In this document: piece after piece, positions 9,371-16,490 of the stretch
Layout: each line of letters begins with the position of its first letter
Numbering within the stretch: position 1 is the stretch's first letter
Assembly (NCBI RefSeq): GCF_001718695.1
Contig: NZ_CP013420.1
Location: forward strand, 1,178,001-1,242,000
Source: Burkholderia ubonensis
GTDB taxonomy: Bacteria; Pseudomonadota; Gammaproteobacteria; Burkholderiales; Burkholderiaceae
Length of the DNA stretch: 64,000 nucleotides
Direction: 5' to 3'
Notes under the pieces: model-generated
Databases searched by the model: none
Seen by the model: the letters and a program-made list of their open reading frames with translations, nothing else
What the model was told of the DNA's origin: nothing
Made by a program: the position numbers and the translations under genes

Positions 9371-9598
9371 ATGACCAACCTCGAATGTCTCACGGAGATC
9401 ATGACGTTCTCCCGATACGGCGCGCTCGCACAAGCATTCGTGATGGATGCGCTGAGCAAGCACGCCGAACGTGTTGCCACCGCGCCCTCCGAAAAATTGC
9501 AAGAGCAATTCGGCGCTCACCCGCTCGTCAGCGTCCACGCGTGGCAGGGCGTCGCCCGCGAGATCCACGACAAGCTCGAAGCGCACTTTTCCCGGTAG
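9371..9598 (+). CDS. Hypothetical 75-aa protein
   Basis: The product starts MTNLECLTEIMTFSRYG and is alpha-helical in character (ALAQAFVMDALSKHAERV). It contains no signal or membrane segment. It lies 11 bases after the YqaJ-like gene and 52 before the next, in the same direction, so it is probably co-transcribed with them. Similar small proteins accompany DUF932 and YqaJ genes on integrative elements, but I cannot assign a function. Confidence 0.55.
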   Translation: MTNLECLTEIMTFSRYGALAQAFVMDALSKHAERVATAPSEKLQEQFGAHPLVSVHAWQGVAREIHDKLEAHFSR

Positions 9599-9650
9599 CC
9601 GCCGCACCGCTCGCAGTTCTCTTCCCCCCATTTCTATTTTGAGGACCACC

Positions 9651-10571
9651 ATGCTCAAAGGACTCGCCATCACGCCGCCCGTCATCGGCCGCATTACTAT
9701 TGGAAAAATTGTCGAGAAGAACGGCAAACGCCTCCCCGAGAAAGACGATCAGTTCACGCTCACGACCCAGGTACAGCAGCGCGGCGAGTGGATGCTGCAC
9801 CCGCTGAACGAGACATTGCGCAAGGCCACCTCGGGCAAGCTGCGCGCAATTCCGGTCCGCGTGCTGTTCAATGATCCGGACCTGAACCTCCGGTCGGAAT
9901 ATTCCCTGTTCGACCGCGATACCGGACGGCCCGTATGTGTCGGCAATGGCGAAACGTGTCGGCGTGTAACGGACGCCGGCATCGAAGCACTGCCCTGCCC
10001 CTCGCCGGATGGCTGCACGTTCGGCCGTCAGGGTAATTGCAAGCCCTATGGACGCTTGAATGTCATTGTCGGGGACGATGACGAGATGGGCTCGTTCATC
10101 CTGCGCACCACGTCCTACAACAGTATCCGGACGCTCGCAGCCCGTCTGCACTACTTCCGCGCGGTGTCCGGCAACCTGCTCGCCTGCCTCCCGCTGGAAC
10201 TGAAGCTGCGTGGGAAGTCGACTACACAAAGCTTTCGGTCCGCCATCTACTACGTCGACCTCGGTGTACGTTCGGGAAACAAGCTCGAACAAGCGTTGAT
10301 CGAGGCAAAGGAACTGGACACGCGCCGCCGTGCGGCCGGATTCGATCAAGCTGCGCTCGACGCGGCAGCGCGGCGCGGCTTCGCCAACGGTGCATTTGAG
10401 GATAGTCCCGATGAACGAGCGGCCGTCGCGGAAGAGTTCTATCCCGAGCCGACGCCGAATCGTCAGAGTGCTGGCGATGGGGGTGCCGACGAAACAGCCG
10501 GTACGCCTCAGTCAACACTGCGAGACAAGCTCGAACGCAAGGCCGTGCTGCTCGGCGGCAAAGCGGCATGA
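9651..10571 (+). CDS. Cys-cluster protein resembling Gp3-like recombination directionality factors
   Basis: ATG 9651 follows GAGGA and gives 306 aa. The N-terminal half starts MLKGLAITPPVIGRITIGK. A compact cysteine cluster (CVGNGETC ... CPSPDGC ... GNCKPYG) at about residues 100-135 looks like a zinc site. The pattern C-x-GNG-x-C/CKPYG-x-L recalls proteins annotated as hydrolase or metal-binding protein in integrative elements, and the Gp3-like recombination directionality factor family. The C-terminal 60 residues are polar and poorly conserved in character. The stop overlaps the next gene by four bases. The family assignment rests on the cysteine pattern and context and is not certain; a DNA-binding accessory role in excision or recombination is inference. 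Confidence 0.6.
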   Translation: MLKGLAITPPVIGRITIGKIVEKNGKRLPEKDDQFTLTTQVQQRGEWMLHPLNETLRKATSGKLRAIPVRVLFNDPDLNLRSEYSLFDRDTGRPVCVGNGETCRRVTDAGIEALPCPSPDGCTFGRQGNCKPYGRLNVIVGDDDEMGSFILRTTSYNSIRTLAARLHYFRAVSGNLLACLPLELKLRGKSTTQSFRSAIYYVDLGVRSGNKLEQALIEAKELDTRRRAAGFDQAALDAAARRGFANGAFEDSPDERAAVAEEFYPEPTPNRQSAGDGGADETAGTPQSTLRDKLERKAVLLGGKAA

Positions 10572-11650
10572 GTTCGCGTCGCTTGGCGCTCGCCCTGGCA
10601 ACCGGCGCGACCTCCACTGCGCTCTGCCTGTCGGTGCTCGCCGGCTGGCAGCGCGACGGATTGCTCCCCGAGCGGCTCGTCTGGGTCGCGATTGGTCTGG
10701 TGCTCGTCTCGAGCGTGCACCTGTTACCCGCACTCCTCCGGGACACGCCGATCGTCGTGCGTTGTATAGGTAGCGTGTTATGGGGCGCGTGTCTGGCGAC
10801 GGCTTGCTTCGGTCACGCGCAGTTTTTCGTAATGGCACAGCAGCATGCCGGGGAGCAACGCGCGGCGGCGGTTACAGTACCGGCGCCGGTACCGTCGCGT
10901 AGCCTGACGGTCGTCATGGCGGAGCGCGCGCGCATCGCCGCGCAACTTGCCACGGCGAACGCCCGTTACTGCGTCGGCAACTGCGCAACGCTGGACGCGC
11001 GCCGAACGACGCTCGGTGCGCGACTCGATGCGCTGAACGTCGAAGCCGATGAGGTGCGGCGCCAGCAGGCCGCTGCGGATCGCGTCACGGTACAACGTGA
11101 CGCGTTACGCGTCGATCCAGTCACGTCGCGACTCGCCGCGTTACTCAGTACGACCGCGACCAGGATCGATCTGCTGACCGGGCTTGCATTCGCCGCTGTG
11201 CTCGAAGGCGTCGCCTGTCTGTTGTGGACCGTCGCGCTTCGGTTGCCGTTACCGAAGCCGTTACCCAACGTGACTGACATTTCGCCATCGGCAGTCACGG
11301 CAACGCCAGCCGCGACTCCACCTGGCGAGGTGCCAGTCACGAACGCCACCGACATGACTCAGCCGGTAGTCATGCCCGTCACAGTGAGTCACGACGCCGA
11401 GACCGTTAGTCGCAATTCCGTAACGCCGAGTCACGACCGGACGAGCGGCGGTCATGCGCCACGCGACGCGCCGAGCACGGCGTTACCGGTGACGGCTCCC
11501 ATTGACGACCATCTCTCTCGACTACTCCGAGATGTCGCGGCCGGACTCGTCCGTCCCACGGTAGCGGATATACGCCGCCATTTTGGCTGTTCGCAATCAC
11601 GCGCGGCAGAGTTGCGCCGCCAGCTTGCAGAACTCACCTCAACGGCATAA
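10568..11650 (+). CDS. Four-span membrane protein with cytoplasmic HTH-like C-terminus
   Basis: The gene starts at ATGA overlapping the preceding stop and encodes 360 aa. Hydrophobic spans lie at about residues 7-26, 37-57, 62-86 and 203-225. A charged, probably coiled-coil section (about 110-180, with a YCVGNC pair of cysteines) separates spans 3 and 4. The tail from 230 to 305 is Pro/Thr-rich and low complexity. The last 50 residues (DVAAGLVRPTVADIRRHFGCS) resemble a winged or plain helix-turn-helix. This architecture is known from mobile-element proteins of unknown role. A link between DNA and the membrane is a reasonable guess but not shown. A clear terminator begins directly after its stop codon. 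Confidence 0.6.
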   Translation: MSSRRLALALATGATSTALCLSVLAGWQRDGLLPERLVWVAIGLVLVSSVHLLPALLRDTPIVVRCIGSVLWGACLATACFGHAQFFVMAQQHAGEQRAAAVTVPAPVPSRSLTVVMAERARIAAQLATANARYCVGNCATLDARRTTLGARLDALNVEADEVRRQQAAADRVTVQRDALRVDPVTSRLAALLSTTATRIDLLTGLAFAAVLEGVACLLWTVALRLPLPKPLPNVTDISPSAVTATPAATPPGEVPVTNATDMTQPVVMPVTVSHDAETVSRNSVTPSHDRTSGGHAPRDAPSTALPVTAPIDDHLSRLLRDVAAGLVRPTVADIRRHFGCSQSRAAELRRQLAELTSTA

Positions 11651-11676
11651 AGCCGGGCCTCGCGCCCGGCTTTTTC
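11651..11676 (+). terminator. Rho-independent terminator
   Basis: AGCCGGGC and GCCCGGCT form an eight-base stem followed by a T-run (11671-11675), directly after the stop of the membrane/HTH gene. Confidence 0.8.
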
Positions 11677-11712
11677 TTGTCGCCTCATTCCACTTCATTT
11701 CTGTCATGCGCC

Positions 11713-12519
11713 ATGGACTCGACCACACTCGTTCCAAGTATCAGCATCGTGAACCTCGCCAACCAGCGCGTCGCCGTCGTCGAGCGCGTGCGCGCCGCAC
11801 TCGACCTGCTCGGCGAAGCCCAGCGGCTTGCCAAAGCTGCGCATCTCGGCGTCCCCCGGCTCGTCCTTGACGAAAGCTACGGCTGTCGCGGCCGGCCGAC
11901 CGTGACCGGTGACTACGCGAAACGCGACGAGGCCGAAGCCGCGATGATCCGCATTGTCGACATACGCGGCTGGGATTACCTGCTGTCGGAATCGGGCTTA
12001 CGTACCTTCATGGATGCGAAAGCTCGCGACCAGTGGAGTCACCAAATTGCCGAAGGCGAAGTGCCCGAACTGACCGTCGCCAACATCGAAGCCACCTTCG
12101 CGCAGCTCTACGGAGCACGCGGCGACATGTTCGAACGCGGCGTGCTGCAATGCTTCCAGCGGCTGTCGTGGGACTACAAGACCAATCAGCCTTTCAAGTT
12201 CGGCAAACGCATCATCGTCCGGTATCTGCTCTCGCAAGGCAGCTCCAACTACCACGTGACAAACGAACTGGACGATCTGATGCGAGTGTTCAGCGTGCTC
12301 GATGGCAAGCCGGAGCCGGATCATCGGCATGGCATGTCGACGCTCATTTCAGAGGCGCAGCGTCAACGGAAGGCAGAGGCCGAGCACGGCTATTTCCACC
12401 TGCGCTGGTTCAAGAACGGCAACGGCCACCTGACGTTCAAACGCGCTGATCTGGTCGACAGAATGAACCTGATTCTCGCGAAGCACTACCCGAACGCCCT
12501 CGCGTCCGAAGCCCGGTAG
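11713..12519 (+). CDS. DUF4942 domain protein
   Basis: ATG 11713 gives 268 aa; no strong ribosome-binding site decides the start. An N-terminal helical part (RVAVVERVRAALDLLGEAQR) leads to the DUF4942 pattern: IRGWDYLLSESGLRTFMDA, LTVANIEATF, GVLQCFQRLSWDYKTNQPFKFGK and a late HGYFHLRWFKNGNGHLTF. DUF4942 proteins occur on phages, plasmids and integrative elements and some are fused to methyltransferases; here there is no SAM-binding motif. It follows a terminator, so it probably has its own promoter, and it precedes two further accessory genes. Molecular role unknown. Confidence 0.75.
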   Translation: MDSTTLVPSISIVNLANQRVAVVERVRAALDLLGEAQRLAKAAHLGVPRLVLDESYGCRGRPTVTGDYAKRDEAEAAMIRIVDIRGWDYLLSESGLRTFMDAKARDQWSHQIAEGEVPELTVANIEATFAQLYGARGDMFERGVLQCFQRLSWDYKTNQPFKFGKRIIVRYLLSQGSSNYHVTNELDDLMRVFSVLDGKPEPDHRHGMSTLISEAQRQRKAEAEHGYFHLRWFKNGNGHLTFKRADLVDRMNLILAKHYPNALASEAR

Positions 12520-12621
12520 GTCCGGGACGCGTCCTGCGTCTCGTCTTCCCCTTATCCATTCAGCGAACTCGGTATCCGGCTTATCCGGAGGCTCGTGTTC
12601 GTCCAATACCTGGAGAATTTC

Positions 12622-12921
12622 GTGAATCTGCCATCCACCGTTCACGCCGGCCCGCGCTTCAAGCTCGGCCGGATCTTCGCCACGCCCGCCGCGCTGGAGG
12701 TCATCGCCGGCGCGCGCATCTCGATCATCGACCTGCTGATCCGCCATATGCGTGGCGATTGGGGCGACCTGTCCGAATCCGATCGCCAACAGAACGATCT
12801 GTCGGTCGACGCAGGACTGCGTCTGCTGTCGAGCTACGTGCTGCCCAACAGCCACACTGTATGGGTCATTACCGAGTGGGACCGCTCCGCGACCACCTTC
12901 CTCCTGCCGGGAGACTACTGA
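12622..12921 (+). CDS. Small mobile-element protein of unknown function
   Basis: GTG 12622 is preferred since GGAG lies six bases upstream; a GTG at 12595 is the alternative. The 99-aa product reads VNLPSTVHAGPRFKLGRIFA and includes ISIIDLLIRHMRGDWGDL and a C-terminal SSYVLPNSHTVWVITEWDRS. Similar plasmid and integrative-element proteins are often labelled type I restriction subunit M, but this one has no methyltransferase motif, so that label should not be used. It ends one base before the ATG of the peptidase-like gene and is almost certainly co-transcribed with it. Confidence 0.6.
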   Translation: MNLPSTVHAGPRFKLGRIFATPAALEVIAGARISIIDLLIRHMRGDWGDLSESDRQQNDLSVDAGLRLLSSYVLPNSHTVWVITEWDRSATTFLLPGDY

Positions 12922-12922
12922 C

Positions 12923-13567
12923 ATGCTGATCCAAAAATTCCATGCCGCGCTGTATCCCGGCGAGTCGCCTGCGGTCGCCGCGACCGGCGCGAAGCTCTTC
13001 AGCCGTCAGGGTCACTGGGACGGCGGCAGTACCCTGCACTGTGTCGCGATGGCGCTCACGCTGCTCGGCAGGATCGGTGATCCGGTGTGGCTGCCGTATC
13101 ACAAGGAAGGCGCAGAACGTAGCGTGTGGGACCACGCGTGGCAGCATTACCTGCACGGGCTCACGCTGTCGGAGCTGGCAAGCTTCATCGCCGAACTCAA
13201 TATTGGCGTGCGGCCTGTGCTGTGCAGCGGCAACGCTCCAGCGATCCCGCGTTTCAGCGAGAGGGAACTCGCCGCCGGCAACCCAGTGATCGTGGGCTGG
13301 AACCAGCCGCATCCGGTAAGCGCACATGCGGCGCTCGTCGTGGGCATCGAAGGACGCCAGAACGGGCAACCCTTCGAACCGCATTCGCTCCTGCTGCTGG
13401 ATCCGGCGGGTGATGCGCCCGCACTCGCAGGCTTCAATGCGAGACTGGACCGGCATGGCGACGAAGGCGTGATTTACCGGTCGTCTTACGCCGCACGAGC
13501 CATCTGCCTGAAAGGCGCCGTGTCGATGGGCGAAATCGTGACTGAAGACGCCACCGCTGCTGCATGA
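12923..13567 (+). CDS. Putative papain-like (C39-like) cysteine peptidase
   Basis: ATG 12923 starts one base after the preceding stop and gives 214 aa. The layout fits a papain-fold peptidase: QGHWDGGSTLHCVAMAL with Cys40 at the start of a helix and Gln29 as possible oxyanion residue, then SAHAALVVGIE with His135, then LLLLDPAGD with Asp160. There is no signal peptide, ATPase or transmembrane domain, unlike full C39 bacteriocin transporters. The substrate is unknown. In a mobile element such a protein could process a small peptide or defend against host factors, but that is speculation. The convergent ATPase-methyltransferase gene ends about 210 bases downstream. Confidence 0.45.
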   Translation: MLIQKFHAALYPGESPAVAATGAKLFSRQGHWDGGSTLHCVAMALTLLGRIGDPVWLPYHKEGAERSVWDHAWQHYLHGLTLSELASFIAELNIGVRPVLCSGNAPAIPRFSERELAAGNPVIVGWNQPHPVSAHAALVVGIEGRQNGQPFEPHSLLLLDPAGDAPALAGFNARLDRHGDEGVIYRSSYAARAICLKGAVSMGEIVTEDATAAA

Positions 13568-13774
13568 TCGTGGACGGGCGCCGTGTTCGCGCGGTGCCCC
13601 CCGGCACGCGACAATCTATCGGATTTCCGAAGTCGACCCATAGCGGTCCGCCAAAACGCGCAAAGGTCAAGGGCGGTTTCCGGCGTCAAACGGACGACCA
13701 TCGGGCGAGCTCTGAGCGAAGCGTCGTTGATGCCGGGAACTACGCGGAAAGTCTGAGCTTAGGGTTTCGGCGAA

Positions 13775-15628
13775 CTATTCTTCAAGTACCAGCGCCGTAT
13801 TCGCAAACTGCTGAGTCCAAAATCCGTGGAGCTGACCATTGTGATACGACGGTTCACAACGTCTCAGTCGCTGAATTTCCCTTTTCGACGTGCTTCGAAG
13901 TTGTTCGATTGCATCCCTCACGCTAGCCGCTGAGACATTAGCGAAGAGCTTTTTCGAGATTAGATGAGCTTTCAGTCTTCCATCGCCGCGTGCATCGTCA
14001 ACGAGAAAGCGTTTTTCAAGAAGATCTTGCTCGTTTGCACCGAACATGGTTTTTAAATGTACGGTGTCAAGCACAAGAAACCCGTGCTCGTGTGCCTTTT
14101 CGCCTGTTGGGATCCTCTGATCCTCAACAATGAGTAAATAACCGTCCTCGGCCAGACATCCCTCAATAAGGGAATCCTTCCGAAAAAGGCCAGCCCACAT
14201 TCTTGGAGGTATCTCATGTAATACATTAGTCATCACGACGACTGAGATGCAACCCTTGTCTTTTGCAGCGAAAAAATCATCTTCTTTGTGGAAGAGACGA
14301 TTTTTCCCCTCAAAATACTCAGCAATAACATTAATGCATTGGTTGTGATTGTCTGTGTATTCATCGAAAGCATAATAATCGAGGATGTCTTCTGGCGATT
14401 GATTTTTTTCAGAAATCATCGCTGCCAGCCCATCCAACAACCGCCCTCTGCCAGCGCCAAAATCTAGAATCGAAAGCGGCTGCTCACTTTTCAACGACTG
14501 TAGCTGTCGTTGGACCTGTGTCACTTGAGGGTCGCCCACCCCGTCACCAATCACTTGCGGCGGCAGAAGACTTTCACTTGCGAATTTAACTGAAGCCAAT
14601 TCCGCGGGAAGGCTGGCAAACGCACTGAGTTCAGCGATCCCGTCCTCACCACCTAGCAGGCTTTTCAGAACGATCTCAGGATTCTTCCCGGCATGTGCGA
14701 TTGCTCCCTTATCCATATACCAAAGGCATTTGGAATCAACCCCAGACATATATGCAAGCAGTGGAACGGAATGGGTCGCCACCCAGATCTGGGTGGAAGT
14801 TGTGCTGTTGTATATTGCCTTGACGACATCGACCACTGCTGACGGGTGCAAATGGTTCTCCGGCTCGTCAAAGATCAGAACGGTGCGCTCAAGGTTCTGA
14901 CTTTGGGCATGCAGGGCGACACACAACTGCAACAGGACTTTTTGCCCATCAGAAAGATTTGCATCTCCCAGCACCATGCCAAAGATGAGTGGATAACCAG
15001 TGGACACTTGCCGACGAATTGGCTGCCCCAACATCTGCACCACAATCTCTTGGAAGGAACTATGTCTATCCTGAAGTCGAGTTCTTTCCTCACTTGATCC
15101 ATCAAAATCCGAGTGCGTTACGTCGTGATATTCATTGAGGAGGCGCTGAATGTAGAAAAGCGTGGTGGAGTGAAATGTGTTATGCCCAACGTCGGTCGCA
15201 TCCTGCGAGCGCTTGACGATTTCACCATGCTTCTCATTTCGAGGATCATCCAATTGCAACACTTTCGGCACGAATCTGACTGCTCGAAATGGTTCCACCT
15301 CGGGTGTTCCCACGAGTTCGGTACAGGCGGCGTAGATCAGCCGTTCTTTGCGGCGTTGCTGCGTCCAAAACCCGACATTTTCAGAATATGGGTCTTTCGT
15401 GATAGCAGCTTGCCAGAATTCGGCCTGAGAACGATGCCCTTCGGGATTTTTTAGGTTGTCCGCGGTACGTAGAGAAACGACGGCCTCTAGCGCACGAAGC
15501 AATCGTGATTTCCCCGCGCCATTCTGTCCGGCTATCGCGACCATACGACCGAGACGAGTCATTCGTATTTCTTGAAGGCCAAGTTCGGGAAAGTCGTTTG
15601 GCGGTAGCAACAGGGACGATATCAACAT
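13775..15628 (-). CDS. ABC-type ATPase fused to a SAM-dependent methyltransferase
   Basis: The 617-aa product has two clear parts. Residues 1-320 form an AAA_21/OLD-like ABC ATPase: Walker A GQNGAGKS (34-41), signature-like NLSDGQK (224-230), Walker B TVLIFDEPENHLHP (249-262) and a switch histidine in WVATHS (282-287). From about 385 a class I methyltransferase follows: motif I LDFGAGRGRLL (388-398), an acidic YYAFDEY (418-424) and VVVMTNVLHEIPP (463-475). ATPases of this class are frequent in defence systems (Gabija, Septu, retron effectors), usually fused or paired with nucleases. A fusion to a methyltransferase is unusual, and the NVLHEIP segment is unlike the DPPY/NPPY of DNA adenine methylases, so the substrate may be RNA, protein or a small molecule. 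It stands alone, convergent with its left neighbour and with an XRE gene further upstream. Confidence 0.75.
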   Translation of the reverse strand: MLISSLLLPPNDFPELGLQEIRMTRLGRMVAIAGQNGAGKSRLLRALEAVVSLRTADNLKNPEGHRSQAEFWQAAITKDPYSENVGFWTQQRRKERLIYAACTELVGTPEVEPFRAVRFVPKVLQLDDPRNEKHGEIVKRSQDATDVGHNTFHSTTLFYIQRLLNEYHDVTHSDFDGSSEERTRLQDRHSSFQEIVVQMLGQPIRRQVSTGYPLIFGMVLGDANLSDGQKVLLQLCVALHAQSQNLERTVLIFDEPENHLHPSAVVDVVKAIYNSTTSTQIWVATHSVPLLAYMSGVDSKCLWYMDKGAIAHAGKNPEIVLKSLLGGEDGIAELSAFASLPAELASVKFASESLLPPQVIGDGVGDPQVTQVQRQLQSLKSEQPLSILDFGAGRGRLLDGLAAMISEKNQSPEDILDYYAFDEYTDNHNQCINVIAEYFEGKNRLFHKEDDFFAAKDKGCISVVVMTNVLHEIPPRMWAGLFRKDSLIEGCLAEDGYLLIVEDQRIPTGEKAHEHGFLVLDTVHLKTMFGANEQDLLEKRFLVDDARGDGRLKAHLISKKLFANVSAASVRDAIEQLRSTSKREIQRLRRCEPSYHNGQLHGFWTQQFANTALVLEE

Positions 15629-15960
15629 GGAAGTGTGGAGAAAAGAAGGCGATACACTTGAGCATTCCGAGTTCCACCCAGAGAGTCAGGGCCGTTGCCC
15701 GCGATTGTAAGGGGTGTCCACATTTCCTGTCTCCCAGAACCTATGCTTACTTTAGGCGTGCAGCGGGGCGGACTCGATAGCTGCGTCCCTGGTGCCCTAG
15801 TAATTTCTGGCGTGCGACAGACCGCCACCCGAGAGATAGCGGACGTTTCCACGTCCATGTCACAGCGTACGCGGAAGTCTGTAAATGGCCGGCAAGCGAC
15901 CTTCAGTTGCCCGTCATGCATCGGATCTGGCCCTCAACAAGCCCGTAGCAACGGTCTCGA
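15629..15960. other. Intergenic region, no gene seen
   Basis: About 330 bases between two minus-strand genes. It must hold the promoter of the ATPase-methyltransferase gene. Open frames here are short and lack ribosome-binding sites. No clear repeat or terminator was found. Confidence 0.4.
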
Positions 15961-16290
15961 TCAACGCAACCGCTGACGCTTGATCTCCGGCGGCGTCGCC
16001 GCGTTCGCGCGGCGCTCGCCGGTCGGCTTCAGTGACACCCCATTCAGTGGCGCGAACAGTTCCGCCAGCGTCACGTTCAGCGAATAGCAGATGTTCGCGA
16101 GCGTTTCGATGGACGGGTTCGCGATGCCCCGTTCAATCGCAGAAATGTACGTACGGTCAACGAGCGCCTCGAAGGCAAGCGTTTCCTGAGACTTTTCGGC
16201 CGCATGCCGGCACTCCTTGATCCGTTTGCCCAGGGCAATCGAGATCGGGGCCGGTCGTGTTGCAGAAGGGGTTGAGCGCTTCACAGTCAT
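15961..16290 (-). CDS. XRE-family transcriptional regulator
   Basis: The 109-aa protein contains a Cro/CI-type helix-turn-helix at about residues 19-80 (ALGKRIKECRHAAEKS ... YISAIERGIANPSIETLANI ... LNVTLAELF). The short basic C-terminus has no effector or peptidase domain. Such regulators usually bind inverted repeats near their own promoter; an imperfect one lies 40 bases upstream (16330-16360). Because the acyltransferase gene starts on the other side of that repeat, the regulator may control both itself and the divergent acyltransferase operon. It could equally act on the ATPase-methyltransferase gene downstream. Confidence 0.8.
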   Translation of the reverse strand: MTVKRSTPSATRPAPISIALGKRIKECRHAAEKSQETLAFEALVDRTYISAIERGIANPSIETLANICYSLNVTLAELFAPLNGVSLKPTGERRANAATPPEIKRQRLR

Positions 16291-16329
16291 GGCGTGCAGG
16301 ATGCCGCGCCGTCGACTGATTCACGACGT

Positions 16330-16360
16330 AGTATACACAACGTTACTGGTCGTGTTTACT
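16330..16360. promoter_or_regulatory. Candidate operator for the XRE regulator
   Basis: AGTATACAC (16330-16338) and the reverse complement of 16352-16360 (AGTAAACAC) agree at eight of nine positions, separated by 13 bases. It lies in the divergent region between the regulator and the acyltransferase. Confidence 0.35.
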
Positions 16361-16490
16361 CTACAATTCCCCGGTAATTGATCGCCGGGATGCCGGATCG
16401 TCCTCTGCCACTCGTGGCCGAGCGCATCGTCACGCCCCCCATTGTCGAGTAGACACTACAAACCACACGCGGCACCTGACAAGAACAACC

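Noticed and set aside
12622..12921. Type I restriction subunit M label for the 99-aa protein
   Set aside because: No SAM-binding or NPPY motif; the protein is far too short.
13564..13926. 120-aa plus-strand frame overlapping the end of the ATPase-methyltransferase gene
   Set aside because: No ribosome-binding site, erratic composition, and it overlaps the 3' end of a well-supported gene on the other strand.
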